Assembly: GCA_016931435.1 (NCBI GenBank)
Contig: JAFGET010000106.1
Span: forward strand, 1-19,210
Length of the DNA: 19,210 nucleotides
From: Candidatus Omnitrophota bacterium
Lineage (GTDB): Bacteria > Omnitrophota > Gorgyraeia > Gygaellales > Profunditerraquicolaceae
Direction: 5' to 3'
Under the pieces are notes generated by a model that was given only the letters and a program-made list of their open reading frames with translations, had not been told where the DNA came from and searched no databases. A program made the position numbers and the translations under genes. Each line of letters begins with the position of its first letter. Position 1 is the first letter of the stretch. This document shows positions 1-8,150 of this stretch, one piece after another.

Positions 1-333
1 GCCGCTTTAGAAGGAATGCTTGAGCCGAAATTAAAGAAAGTCTTTATGGGCAAGGCTGAAATAAGAAAGGTATTCAGGCTTTCGCGCCATGGCACGATCG
101 CAGGCTCTTTCGTGACTAAAGGCAAGATCATGCGTAATGCCGAAGTGGCTTTAGTCAGAAACGGCGCCGCCGTATTTGAGGGGAAGCTGTCTTCTTTAAA
201 GCGTTTTAAAGATGATGTGCGTGAGGTCGCCGAAGGTTTTGAATGCGGCATATCTTTAGGCGGTTACGATGACCTCAAGGAAGGCGATATCATCGAAGCG
301 TACGATATAGAGAAAATAGCGAGAAAACTGTAA
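1..333 (+). CDS. infB: Translation initiation factor IF-2, C-terminal end (partial)
   Basis: The gene enters from the left edge, in frame from base 1, and ends at TAA 331-333. The roughly 110 visible residues match the last beta-barrel domain (domain IV/C2) of bacterial IF-2. This is the part that binds the formylmethionyl end of initiator tRNA, and it includes a typical segment reading RKVFRLSRHGTIAGSFV. IF-2 is the GTPase that brings initiator tRNA to the 30S subunit. The GTPase domain is outside the window. The ATG at 16 is an internal methionine, not a start. The family call is secure for this conserved domain. Confidence 0.93.
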   Translation, partial: AALEGMLEPKLKKVFMGKAEIRKVFRLSRHGTIAGSFVTKGKIMRNAEVALVRNGAAVFEGKLSSLKRFKDDVREVAEGFECGISLGGYDDLKEGDIIEAYDIEKIARKL

Positions 334-337
334 TTAA

Positions 338-420
338 AGCAAAAGGCAAAACGTAAAAGGCAAAAGTACAATTCAAAACTAAAGACTTTTTACCTTAAAC
401 TCTTACCTTTTTACTTTTGG
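338..420. repeat. Heptamer-array inverted repeat A (infB-trpS)
   Basis: The left arm is a clean tandem of 7-mers: CAAAAGG (340-346), CAAAACG (347-353), TAAAAGG (354-360), CAAAAGT (361-367). The right arm has the opposite orientation: ACTTTTT (385-391), ACCTTAA, ACTCTTA, CCTTTTT, ACTTTTG (413-419). The arms can pair as an A/T-rich imperfect hairpin in more than one 7-nt register. The element fills almost the whole gap from the infB stop to the trpS start. Bases 348-380 match the reverse complement of 16375-16407 at 30 of 33 positions. Confidence 0.85.
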
Positions 421-436
421 TTTTTTGATTTCTTGT

Positions 437-1429
437 ATGAAAAAGCGTATATTAAGCGGCATGCGTCCTACGGGAAAGCTTCATTTGGGGCATTTAGTAG
501 GGGCCCTGGATAATTGGGTAAAATTACAAGAGGATTACGATTGTTTTTTTATGGTCGCAGACTGGCATGCCCTCATGTCAGAATACGAAAACCCGCAGAG
601 CCTGAAAGAAAATATACTTGATAATGTAATTGATTGGCTTTCTTGCGGGATCTCGCCCGAAAGATCCACGATTTTTATCCAATCCCAGGTTAAAGGGCAC
701 TTAGAATTATATATGGCCCTTTCTTTGATGACGCCTTTAGGCTGGCTTGAACGTTGCCCCACTTACAAGGAGCAATTACGAGAAGTGACTAACCGGGACT
801 TAAGCACCTATGCTTTTTTAGGCTATCCGGTCTTGCAGGCGGCGGATATTTTGCTTTATAAAGCCCAGACAGTGCCTGTAGGAGAAGACCAGTTGCCGCA
901 TTTAGAATTGACCCGGGAGATCACCCGGCGTTTTAACGGCCTTTATAAGGACGAAGTCTTTCCAGAGCCGCAGGCGCTTTTGACCAGATCTGCGCGCCTT
1001 CTTGGTTTAGACGGCCGTAAGATGAGCAAAAGTTATAATAATTATATCTTGCTTTCCGAAAAACCCGAAGACATCCGCAAGAAAGTGCAGAATATGTTCA
1101 CTGACCCTAAAAGGATAAAGCTTTCTGACCCTGGCCACCCCGATCAGTGCAATTTAAACAATTATTATTCTGTTTTTGCCCCTTCCGAGAAAAAAGATCT
1201 GGATGAGGCATGCCGCAATTCCAGGATAGGATGCACGGAATGCAAGAAAAGGCTTGCCGAGATTTTGATAAAATTTTTAGAACCGATACAAAAGGAAAGA
1301 AGCGGATACGAAAATAATAAAAAAGCAATATCCGATATATTAGAAGAAGGAAGGCGCCGCGCACTGGCGGTAGCCGATAAGACTATTTCAGAAGTCAAAG
1401 ACCTGATTAACCTGGCGCATGAACTATAA
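437..1429 (+). CDS. trpS: Tryptophanyl-tRNA synthetase
   Basis: This class I aminoacyl-tRNA synthetase charges tRNA-Trp in the cytoplasm. The HIGH-type motif is HLGH at residues 16-19, following GMRPTGKL, and the KMSKS motif is intact at 195-199 in GLDGRKMSKS. The segment GEDQLPHLELTR between them is also typical of TrpRS. The length of 330 residues is normal. I chose ATG 437; a TTG at 425 would add four residues (MISC) and cannot be excluded. Neither start has a Shine-Dalgarno sequence, because repeat array A runs up to about base 420. The 3' end overlaps scpA by 11 nt, which suggests co-transcription. Confidence 0.95.
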   Translation: MKKRILSGMRPTGKLHLGHLVGALDNWVKLQEDYDCFFMVADWHALMSEYENPQSLKENILDNVIDWLSCGISPERSTIFIQSQVKGHLELYMALSLMTPLGWLERCPTYKEQLREVTNRDLSTYAFLGYPVLQAADILLYKAQTVPVGEDQLPHLELTREITRRFNGLYKDEVFPEPQALLTRSARLLGLDGRKMSKSYNNYILLSEKPEDIRKKVQNMFTDPKRIKLSDPGHPDQCNLNNYYSVFAPSEKKDLDEACRNSRIGCTECKKRLAEILIKFLEPIQKERSGYENNKKAISDILEEGRRRALAVADKTISEVKDLINLAHEL

Positions 1430-2177
1430 AATAAAATTAGAGATATTCGAAGGGCCGCTCGATCTTTTGCTTTATCTGGTTAAAAAAGACCACTTGAATA
1501 TTTATGACATCCCTATTTCCAAAATAACCGAACAATACCTGCAGTATTTAGACCTCATGCGCCTTTTGAACTTAAGCGTAGCCGGAGAATTCCTGGTGAT
1601 GGCTGCGACCCTCATGCAGATAAAGTCTAAGATGCTTCTCCCGGCAGAAGAGTCGCAAGCGCAGGAAGAACAAGAAGACCCCAGGGCGGAATTGATCAAG
1701 CGGCTCCTGGAATATGAGAAATTTAAAGAGATCGCCGAGGAGTTGAGGCAAAAAGAAACCGTCCAGCGCGAGGTCTTTAAGCGCCCGAAAACAGAACTGG
1801 ATGAACTTCCGGTTGAAGAAACGCAGGTATATTTTGAAGCCAGTTTATTCGATCTGATCAGCGCATTTTCCAAAGCCCTGGAAGAGGTCCCGCGGGAAGT
1901 CTTCTATGAAGTGATCAAAGACGAATTCACCGTAGAGGATAAAGTCCATCAGATCCTGCATTTGATGTTGATCAAGCCTTCGGTAAACCTCTTTGAACTT
2001 TTTGCCCAGGCTAAAACTAAAGTGGAACTGATCGCGGTTTTCTTGGCCATCCTTGAGTTGATCAGGTTAAAAGAGATCGTCGCCCGCCAAAAAGAAGTAT
2101 TCGGCGATATAGAAGTAAGCCGTAATAAAGATAATATCATTCCTGATGAAAGAAGGAACGAAGCGCAAAGTAATTAA
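1419..2177 (+). CDS. scpA: Segregation and condensation protein A
   Basis: ScpA is the kleisin subunit that bridges SMC heads in the bacterial condensin and works with ScpB. The N-terminus has the family signature FEGPLDLLLYLVKKDHLNIYDIPI, quoted here only as residues 9-32, which includes EGPLDLLL. A Glu/Gln-rich middle follows (about 80-140), and then a C-terminal winged-helix part. The length of 252 residues is normal. The gene starts inside trpS (11 nt overlap) and its 3' end overlaps ruvB by 32 nt. scpB, commonly next to scpA, is not in this window and must lie elsewhere. Confidence 0.93.
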   Translation: MNYKIKLEIFEGPLDLLLYLVKKDHLNIYDIPISKITEQYLQYLDLMRLLNLSVAGEFLVMAATLMQIKSKMLLPAEESQAQEEQEDPRAELIKRLLEYEKFKEIAEELRQKETVQREVFKRPKTELDELPVEETQVYFEASLFDLISAFSKALEEVPREVFYEVIKDEFTVEDKVHQILHLMLIKPSVNLFELFAQAKTKVELIAVFLAILELIRLKEIVARQKEVFGDIEVSRNKDNIIPDERRNEAQSN

Positions 2178-3249
2178 AGGGGATGGGCGTATCAGTCTTT
2201 TAGGAAAGAATGATTCCTTTGCGCCCGAGCCCCCCGAATCCTTAAAACAGGAGACCGAAGAAGACTTGGTTTTAAATATTTCCCTTCGGCCTTCTAAGCT
2301 TTCCGAGTTTGTCGGGCAGAAAGACCTTATCGAGAATTTAAAGATTTGCCTTACTGCCGCCAAGGAAAGGAAAGAGCCCCTCGAGCATACTCTTTTTTCC
2401 GGGCCTCCCGGTTTAGGAAAGACCTCTCTTTCGCATATCATCGCCCATGAGATGAATTCTAAGATCACCGTGACTTCGGGGCCGGCTATCGAGCGGGCGG
2501 GGGATTTGATCGGCATATTGACTAATCTTGAAAAAGGGGATATCCTCTTTATCGACGAGATCCACCGTTTATCGAAAGTAGTAGAAGAGTTCCTCTATCC
2601 GGCAATGGAAAATTTCCAGATAGATTTTGTCATCGATAAGGGGCCGTACGCAAAGACCATCAAGTTCAATTTAAAACCGTTTACTTTGGTGGGGGCGACG
2701 ACACGGGTGGGTTTATTGACCGCTCCCTTAAGAGGCCGTTTTGGGATATTTTATCATTTAGATTTTTATCCGGTAGAGGACCTGGCTAAGATCATCATGC
2801 ATTCGGCAAAGGTTTTAAGCCTTGATATTGACCGGCAGGCGGCCGAGGAGATAGCCAGGCGCGCGCGCGGCACTCCGCGTATCGCAAACAGGCTGCTTCG
2901 CCGCGTGCGGGATTACGCCCAGGTTTTAAAAATAAAAAAAGTCACACAAGAAGGCGCTTCGGACACATTAGACGACCTGGGGGTGGATAAGGCGGGGTTT
3001 GACGAGATAGACCGCCGGGTCTTAAAGCTTATCTTAGAGACATATGAAGGCGGGCCGGTGGGGATTGAGGCAGTAGCCGCCAGCTTAAACGAAGAAGTAG
3101 ATACTCTTGTGGATGCGGTCGAGCCTTACCTTTTAAAATCCGGATACTTAAAGCGCACTTCGCGCGGGCGCATGGCTACGAAATCAGCGTATGAGCATTT
3201 CGGATTAAAATACAAAAAAGAAAAACAGAAAGAGCTGTTTGAAAAGTAG
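2146..3249 (+). CDS. ruvB: Holliday junction branch migration ATPase RuvB
   Basis: RuvB is the hexameric AAA+ motor that drives branch migration with RuvA during recombinational repair. Visible motifs are Walker A GPPGLGKT (residues 86-93), Walker B ILFIDE (133-138), sensor 1 GATTR (183-187), and the arginine-finger region LRGRFG (195-200). A C-terminal winged helix ends with KRTSRGRMATKSAYEHFG. At 367 residues it is about 30 longer than the E. coli protein, mostly because of a charged N-terminal extension. I see no alternative start codon before residue 41, so ATG 2146 is kept despite the 32-nt overlap with scpA. ruvA and ruvC are absent from the window. Confidence 0.95.
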   Translation: MKEGTKRKVIKGDGRISLLGKNDSFAPEPPESLKQETEEDLVLNISLRPSKLSEFVGQKDLIENLKICLTAAKERKEPLEHTLFSGPPGLGKTSLSHIIAHEMNSKITVTSGPAIERAGDLIGILTNLEKGDILFIDEIHRLSKVVEEFLYPAMENFQIDFVIDKGPYAKTIKFNLKPFTLVGATTRVGLLTAPLRGRFGIFYHLDFYPVEDLAKIIMHSAKVLSLDIDRQAAEEIARRARGTPRIANRLLRRVRDYAQVLKIKKVTQEGASDTLDDLGVDKAGFDEIDRRVLKLILETYEGGPVGIEAVAASLNEEVDTLVDAVEPYLLKSGYLKRTSRGRMATKSAYEHFGLKYKKEKQKELFEK

Positions 3250-3291
3250 TTGTAGGTAATTTTCGCTGATAGTTCTTAGGGGGAGGTTATT

Positions 3292-3849
3292 ATGGATAAT
3301 AAAAGGCCTTTGGGGGTGACGATATTCGGATGCCTGGCGATTTTTGCCGGAGCGCGGGGCATTATGGGGATGTTCGGTCCGAAGTGCCCTTTGCCTTCGG
3401 CGGGTGCCTGTAATTTCGGGGCTTTCAGTTATATTGCGGCGATTGTAATGTCATTATGCGCCTTAGCCGGCGGTTTTTATCTTTTAAAGATGAAACCCTG
3501 GGCGAGAAAATTGATTATCGCGCTTGCCGCGATTAATATCGTCATAACCGTAGCCCAATACAGGCCTAAAGAGGCAAAAGCGCTTTATGACAGGCAGTTT
3601 ACGATGCAGGAAGAGATGATCGTGGAGCAATACAAGCCCGAATATCAACAGGAATCTTTGGCAAAATTAAGGAAGGCAAAATCGGCCTCCGATAAAATAT
3701 TCCCTTTTGCCATGTTTTTAGCGATTTTTTTTACGGTAGGTTTTAACGCTCTGGTGATCTATTATTTTAACCGCCCTAAAACAAAAGAAGCTTTTGAACA
3801 TAAAGAAAAAAAACCGATGGATACGGCAGAGCCTCCTCCCGTAAGCTAA
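3292..3849 (+). CDS. Hypothetical four-helix membrane protein
   Basis: I do not recognise the family. The 185 residues show four hydrophobic segments at about 8-28, 44-65, 73-89 and 136-159. Between the third and fourth lies a hydrophilic, probably helical segment rich in Glu, Lys and Gln (91-133). The C-terminal tail is polar and ends in a short proline run. Both termini are charged and may be cytoplasmic. The start is well supported by a strong ribosome binding site, AGGGGGAGG at 3278-3286, six bases before ATG. The stop is one base before the queH start, so the two are probably translated from one mRNA. No function can be assigned. Confidence 0.8.
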   Translation: MDNKRPLGVTIFGCLAIFAGARGIMGMFGPKCPLPSAGACNFGAFSYIAAIVMSLCALAGGFYLLKMKPWARKLIIALAAINIVITVAQYRPKEAKALYDRQFTMQEEMIVEQYKPEYQQESLAKLRKAKSASDKIFPFAMFLAIFFTVGFNALVIYYFNRPKTKEAFEHKEKKPMDTAEPPPVS

Positions 3850-3850
3850 A

Positions 3851-4417
3851 ATGAGACTATTATTACATATCTGTTGCGCTCCCTGCTTGATCTATCCGCT
3901 TGAGAAATTACAGGAATTGGGGTTTAAGATAGACGGATTTTTTTATAATCCCAATATCCACTCTTTCCTCGAATATCAAAACAGGAGGCAGGCGGTTGAA
4001 AACTATGCCACGAAACAGGCGATGGAGGTCATTTACCCGGAGTATAAACCAGAAGAGTACTTTCAGGCGGTAAATAAGAAAGAAGCCAGGGGCCAGAGGT
4101 GTGAGATCTGCTGGAATATGCGCCTTGAGAAGACCGCGCACTATGCCAAAGAAAAAGGTTACCAGGCATTTACCACTACTTTATTAGTCAGTCCTTACCA
4201 GGACCATAATCTGCTCAGGGACATAGGAGATAGTATCGCTAAGGCCTGCAGCATAGGGTTTTATTACCAGGATTTTCGCGATGGTTTCAGGAAGGCCCAG
4301 GATGAGGCCAGGAAAGTAAGGTTCTATATGCAGAAATATTGCGGCTGCATCTATTCGGAAATCGAGAGAGAAAAAGAAAAACAAGATTCAAAATCTAAAG
4401 CACAAGATGCAAAATGA
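3851..4417 (+). CDS. queH: Epoxyqueuosine reductase QueH
   Basis: QueH (old DUF208) performs the last step of queuosine synthesis in tRNA, reducing epoxyqueuosine to queuosine. It replaces the unrelated cobalamin enzyme QueG. The family's cysteine signatures are present: HICCAPC at residues 6-12, RCEICW near residues 82-87, and YCGCIYSE near the end. The last 12 or so residues (QDSKSKAQDAK) are encoded by a tandem heptamer array at 4382-4416 and look like an added tail rather than part of the fold. The start follows the previous stop by one base and has no Shine-Dalgarno, consistent with translational coupling. queA and tgt lie 1.5-2.6 kb downstream. Confidence 0.93.
   Translation: MRLLLHICCAPCLIYPLEKLQELGFKIDGFFYNPNIHSFLEYQNRRQAVENYATKQAMEVIYPEYKPEEYFQAVNKKEARGQRCEICWNMRLEKTAHYAKEKGYQAFTTTLLVSPYQDHNLLRDIGDSIAKACSIGFYYQDFRDGFRKAQDEARKVRFYMQKYCGCIYSEIEREKEKQDSKSKAQDAK
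4382..4416 (+). repeat. Heptamer array H at the 3' end of queH
   Basis: Five consecutive 7-mers are visible: CAAGATT (4382-4388), CAAAATC, TAAAGCA, CAAGATG, CAAAATG (4410-4416). The grammar is Y-A-A-R-A-N-N. The queH stop codon TGA (4415-4417) lies in the last unit, so the array encodes the protein's tail. I see no clear inverted arm in the 46 bases that follow. Confidence 0.75.
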
Positions 4418-4463
4418 AATCACGCGTAATACCCAAAATAGGTTCCGAAGATTTTAGTAGAAT

Positions 4464-4685
4464 ATGGAAGCGAATTCTTTAGGTAAAATATTGTTGTTCC
4501 TTGGTATTCTTCTCATCGTTTTGGGAGCATCTTTGAATTTTATTAATAGGGTCCCTTTTTTAGGTAAGCTTCCCGGAGATATTATGATCCAGAGGAAGAA
4601 CGTTACTTTCTATTTCCCTTTAGCGACCTCGATCCTGGTAAGCCTTATCGTTTCTTTGGTATTCTGGCTATGGCCTCGCCGTTGA
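4464..4685 (+). CDS. DUF2905 family small membrane protein
   Basis: This 73-residue protein matches the DUF2905 pattern: an N-terminal transmembrane helix (about 7-28), the short loop VPFLGKLPGDIMIQRKN, the phrase FYFPLAT, and a second helix (about 52-70) ending in WPRR. The family is small, inner-membrane and of unknown function. Its 3' end overlaps the SpoIID-domain gene by 16 nt, so the two are probably translated from one mRNA. The upstream 46 bases contain no strong ribosome binding site. Confidence 0.88.
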   Translation: MEANSLGKILLFLGILLIVLGASLNFINRVPFLGKLPGDIMIQRKNVTFYFPLATSILVSLIVSLVFWLWPRR

Positions 4686-5872
4686 TAAACAGGTTAAAAA
4701 CTTTTAAGAAAAAATGTGTTATATCAGCAATTGTTTTAGCGCTTAGCCTACTCTTTGCCGTTTTAGCAGGCCGGCTTTCTGCGCAGGAAGCCGCCGATTA
4801 TAATTCTCCGACTGCTAAATTTATCCGCGTCCAAGTGCTGGATGAAGCAGGGTCTTTTCCTTTGAGGGTGAATGGCCCTTACGAAATAATCGACCCCCTA
4901 AGTAATAATATCTTAGAACGGCAAAAAAGCTTAAAGACTACGGTTACCTCAAGCAAAAAAGGCATATTTTTAGGAGGGAAGAATTTTGAGTTTCAAAAAC
5001 TCCTGATCAAGCCGGTCGGCGAAGAAGGCGTTCTTTTAAACGCAAGAAGATTCCGGGGCGATATTTATATTATAAAGAAGAAAAATTCAAAGCTCTCTGC
5101 GGTAAATTTAATCGAAGTAGAAAATTATATCAAGGGTATTTTATATAACGAGGCTTCGCATTACTGGCCTCTGGAGGCCTTGAAAGCCCAGGCAGTAGCC
5201 TGCCGTACTTTTGCTCTTTATCAGATAGAGCAAAATTCTGCCAAGGACTACGATGTCACTTCCGATATCTATTCCCAGGTCTACGGCGGCAAGGCTTCAG
5301 AGCGTTATCGCACAAGCCGGGCGGTCAATGAGACCGCAGGCGAAGTCCTTACTTTTAAGGGGAAGATATTCGCTGCCTACTATCACGCCACTTGCGCCGG
5401 GCACACCGAAGATGCCAGCCTGCTTTGGGATAACGATATCGCGCCTTTAAAGGGGGTGCCTTGTTTTTTCTGCAAAGAATCGCCGCATTTTAAATGGCAT
5501 CAAGTTTTATTATTGGATAAGATCAGTTCAAAGTTAAGCGCCTCCGGGCAAAAGATAAAAGACATCCAAAAGATCGAGGCGTTAGAAAAAGACAGATCCG
5601 GGCGTATTTTGAATTTAAGGATAACCTCCGCGGATAAAACGATAAATATTCCGGCCAAGGATTTCCGCAATATTATCGGCCCTAATGTCATACGCAGCAC
5701 AAATTTCAGCATAGAGATAGCGGATGGGGACGCAGTCTTTGAGGGTTTAGGCTGGGGCCATGGAGTGGGGCTTTGCCAGTGGGGAGCTTATTTTATGGCT
5801 AAGCGCGGCTACGACCATAAAAGGATACTGGAGTATTACTACCCTCAGGCCGTTATTTCAAAGATGCAATAA
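4670..5872 (+). CDS. SpoIID/LytB domain protein (secreted peptidoglycan lytic enzyme)
   Basis: This is an exported 400-residue protein. A basic N-terminus and hydrophobic stretch (about 16-34) ending in a possible cleavage site near SAQ (37-39) form a signal peptide or anchor. The SpoIID domain starts at about residue 148 with VENYIKGILYNEAS, followed by LKAQAVACRTFAL. Glu161 occupies the position of the catalytic acid of SpoIID lytic transglycosylases. YHATCAGH (238-245) corresponds to the family's His/Cys metal-site region, and Cys265/Cys268 are further candidates. The C-terminus has the signature GLGWGHGVGLCQWGA. In non-sporulating bacteria such proteins act on amidase-denuded glycan strands, for example in cell division. 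The gene sits five bases before queA. Confidence 0.9.
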   Translation: MASPLINRLKTFKKKCVISAIVLALSLLFAVLAGRLSAQEAADYNSPTAKFIRVQVLDEAGSFPLRVNGPYEIIDPLSNNILERQKSLKTTVTSSKKGIFLGGKNFEFQKLLIKPVGEEGVLLNARRFRGDIYIIKKKNSKLSAVNLIEVENYIKGILYNEASHYWPLEALKAQAVACRTFALYQIEQNSAKDYDVTSDIYSQVYGGKASERYRTSRAVNETAGEVLTFKGKIFAAYYHATCAGHTEDASLLWDNDIAPLKGVPCFFCKESPHFKWHQVLLLDKISSKLSASGQKIKDIQKIEALEKDRSGRILNLRITSADKTINIPAKDFRNIIGPNVIRSTNFSIEIADGDAVFEGLGWGHGVGLCQWGAYFMAKRGYDHKRILEYYYPQAVISKMQ

Positions 5873-5877
5873 TCACA

Positions 5878-6867
5878 ATGAAACTTTCCGATTTCGATTA
5901 TTACCTGCCAAAAGAATCGATCGCGCAGTTTCCTTTAAAAAAGCGCGATGAATCACGCCTTTTGGTTTTAGACAGGCAAAAAGAAACCCTAGAACACCGT
6001 GTATTTAAAGACATTGTTTTTTTCCTTAAAGAAGGCGACCTTTTGGTTTTAAATGACACTAAAGTTTTGCCTTGCCGGTTATTTGGCAGGAGATTGACCG
6101 GCGGGAGGGTGGAGGTATTGCTTTTGAAAAGGAAAGAGGGCTTAAGATTCGACGCCCTTATGAAACCCGCGCGCCTTAAGGTAGGCGAAATAATAAATTT
6201 TAACGGCGGAAAAGTAAGCGGAAAGATCGTCAATAAAAACGAAATTAATTTTCAGGCTAAAGACGTAGACGAAATCTATAATATCGGCCTGATGCCGCTG
6301 CCTCCTTATATAAAAAGGGAGCCGTTGGATTCCGATAAACTGGATTATCAGACGGTATATGCGCGCTGCCCCGGGGCAGTGGCGTCTCCTACCGCAGGGC
6401 TGCATTTTACCGAAGAATTGATAGGTCAGCTTAAAAACCGAGGGATCAATTTTTCTTACCTTACCTTGCACGTAGGATTAGGGACATTTAAGCCGGTAAA
6501 ATGCGAGGATGTCGTTTCTTACTCTATGGAGCCTGAATATTTTAGTATTCCCGAAGAGACTCAAGATGCGGTTCGAAAAGCTCGCCTTGATAAAAAAAGA
6601 ATTATCGCTGTCGGGTCTACCAGCTTACGCGCCCTGGAGAGTTTCGCTTCGGGGAACAAACAGGGTAAGACAGGTTTATATATCTATCCGGGATATGAAT
6701 TTAAAGTTACGGATTGCCTGGTGACTAATTTTCACCTGCCTAAAACTACGCTTTTTATGCTGGTCTGCGCCTTTGCCGGAGAAAAGTTAGCCAAAAAGGC
6801 TTATCAGGAAGCCATTGATTTAAAATATAGGTTTTACAGTTATGGCGACGCGATGTTGATTAAATGA
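5878..6867 (+). CDS. queA: S-adenosylmethionine:tRNA ribosyltransferase-isomerase
   Basis: QueA transfers and isomerises the ribosyl group of SAM onto preQ1 already in tRNA, giving epoxyqueuosine, the substrate of QueH. Family motifs are all present: LSDFDYYLPKESIAQFP at the N-terminus, LLVLNDTKVLPCRLFG, VASPTAGLHFTEEL, LHVGLGTFKPV, VGSTSLRALES and TDCLVTNFHLPKTTLFMLV. The 329 residues are slightly short for the family (about 340-350). It starts five bases after the upstream stop, so it is probably in the same transcript as the SpoIID-domain gene. Confidence 0.96.
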   Translation: MKLSDFDYYLPKESIAQFPLKKRDESRLLVLDRQKETLEHRVFKDIVFFLKEGDLLVLNDTKVLPCRLFGRRLTGGRVEVLLLKRKEGLRFDALMKPARLKVGEIINFNGGKVSGKIVNKNEINFQAKDVDEIYNIGLMPLPPYIKREPLDSDKLDYQTVYARCPGAVASPTAGLHFTEELIGQLKNRGINFSYLTLHVGLGTFKPVKCEDVVSYSMEPEYFSIPEETQDAVRKARLDKKRIIAVGSTSLRALESFASGNKQGKTGLYIYPGYEFKVTDCLVTNFHLPKTTLFMLVCAFAGEKLAKKAYQEAIDLKYRFYSYGDAMLIK

Positions 6868-7030
6868 GGCCATAACTTACGGAGTCCGAAGCAGCACCCG
6901 GCCTAATAGGATAGGCCGGCGTACCGCTTTTCTGCGGTAACTCCGAGCCAAAATAAAAAATTTTCACAGAAAATTTTTTATTTTGTGCGAGGAGCTAGGT
7001 TATCACGCATAACTTACGGAGCAGAAAGAA
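6868..7030 (+). other. Structured queA-tgt intergenic element
   Basis: This 163-base gap is unusually structured. A 14-base direct repeat, CATAACTTACGGAG, sits at 6871-6884 and 7008-7021. Between the copies, CGGAGT (6880-6885) can pair with ACTCCG (6940-6945). That pairing would enclose two hairpins, CGGCCTA/TAGGCCG (6899-6918) and TACCGC/GCGGTA (about 6921-6938), forming a three-way junction. A perfect 15-bp A/T stem follows (6950-6964 with 6970-6984, loop CACAG), flanked by GGTAAC/GTTATC. The second direct repeat supplies the GGAG Shine-Dalgarno of tgt. It could be an RNA regulator, a processing site or a miniature repeat; I do not recognise a known class. Confidence 0.6.
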
Positions 7031-8146
7031 ATGTTATTTGAACTGTTACATCAAGACAAGAATAGTAAGGCGCGCTTAGGTAAGCTTTCTCTTGCGCACG
7101 GCCAGATCGATACCCCTTGTTTTATGCCTGTGGGGACGCAGGGGACAGTAAAGACTATTTCGCAGAAGGAATTAAGCGATTGCGGAGCCCAGATCATCCT
7201 TTCTAACGCTTATCATTTATTTCTGCGCCCCGGCAAAGAGATAATAAAGAAAGCAGGCGGCTTACATGATTTTATTTCCTGGGAAAAACCCATCCTTACC
7301 GATAGCGGCGGTTATCAGATATTCAGCCTGGCGCTTTTTCGTAAAGTAAGCGATAAGGGCGTAGAATTCCAGTCACACCTTGACGGCACGAAGCATCTTT
7401 TGACCCCCGAGGCGGTAGTGAGCTTACAGCAGGACCTAGGAGCGGATATCATTATGACTCTAGATGAATGCCTGCATTATCCATGCGGCATGGATCAGGC
7501 AAAAGCAGCCATGGAGAGGACGCTGGATTGGGCGGCGCGTTCAAAAAAATCTTTTGTAGCTTCGGATAATCAGGCCCTTTTCGGGATCCTCCAGGGCGCG
7601 ACTTATGAACATTTGCGTAAAGAGTGCGCTAAACGGTTAGCCGAGATAGATTTTCCGGGTTATGCAATCGGAGGGGTTTCTGTTGGCGAGCCCAAAGATT
7701 TAATGTATAATATAATCCGACTTTGCGCAGCCCTCCTGCCGCTTAATAAACCCCGTTATCTTATGGGAGTAGGCCTTGTGCAGGATATCTTGGAAGGGAT
7801 AGAATGCGGCATAGATATGTTTGATTGCGTAGTCCCTACGCGATACGGCAGAAACGGCACAGCTTTTACCAGCGAAGGTAAATTAGTCATCAAGAATTCC
7901 CCGTTTATCGAAGATTTTTCTCCGTTAGACAAAAATTGTAATTGTTATACCTGTAAAAATTACAGCCGTGCTTATCTGCGTCATTTATTTAACGCCAATG
8001 AATATTTGGCGCCGCGGCTTATTTCTCTGCACAATATTTATTTTTTTCTGGAATTGATGCGCAATGCCAGGGAAGCTATCGCCCAGGATAGGTTTTTAGA
8101 ATTCAAGAAAGAATTTCTGACAGCATATAATAATAATTCTGCCTGA
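7031..8146 (+). CDS. tgt: Queuine/preQ1 tRNA-guanine transglycosylase
   Basis: Tgt exchanges guanine-34 in GUN-anticodon tRNAs for preQ1, the step before QueA. Asp91 (in LTDSGGYQIFSL) is the general acid/base position and Asp265 (in MFDCVVPTR) the nucleophile position. The zinc site is complete: Cys303, Cys305, Cys308 and His334. The length of 371 residues is normal. The loop after the nucleophile reads TRYGRNG rather than the common TRNARNG or TRNGRNG, probably harmless. GGAG at 7018-7021 is a good ribosome binding site and lies in the 14-base repeat described for the upstream gap. No yajC or secD follows. Confidence 0.96.
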   Translation: MLFELLHQDKNSKARLGKLSLAHGQIDTPCFMPVGTQGTVKTISQKELSDCGAQIILSNAYHLFLRPGKEIIKKAGGLHDFISWEKPILTDSGGYQIFSLALFRKVSDKGVEFQSHLDGTKHLLTPEAVVSLQQDLGADIIMTLDECLHYPCGMDQAKAAMERTLDWAARSKKSFVASDNQALFGILQGATYEHLRKECAKRLAEIDFPGYAIGGVSVGEPKDLMYNIIRLCAALLPLNKPRYLMGVGLVQDILEGIECGIDMFDCVVPTRYGRNGTAFTSEGKLVIKNSPFIEDFSPLDKNCNCYTCKNYSRAYLRHLFNANEYLAPRLISLHNIYFFLELMRNAREAIAQDRFLEFKKEFLTAYNNNSA

Positions 8147-8150
8147 ACGC

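Noticed and set aside
5760..5951. A small plus-strand frame spanning the SpoIID-domain gene and queA junction
   Set aside because: It overlaps two well-supported genes out of frame and its product has no recognisable features.
6950..6984. Intrinsic terminator after queA
   Set aside because: The stem is entirely A/T and is not followed by a T-run; the T residues are in the stem itself. It could still stop transcription, but I would not call it a terminator.
6868..7030. preQ1 riboswitch upstream of tgt
   Set aside because: The gap does not show the short C-rich stem plus A-rich tail pseudoknot of preQ1-I, nor a convincing preQ1-II layout. The structure seen is different.
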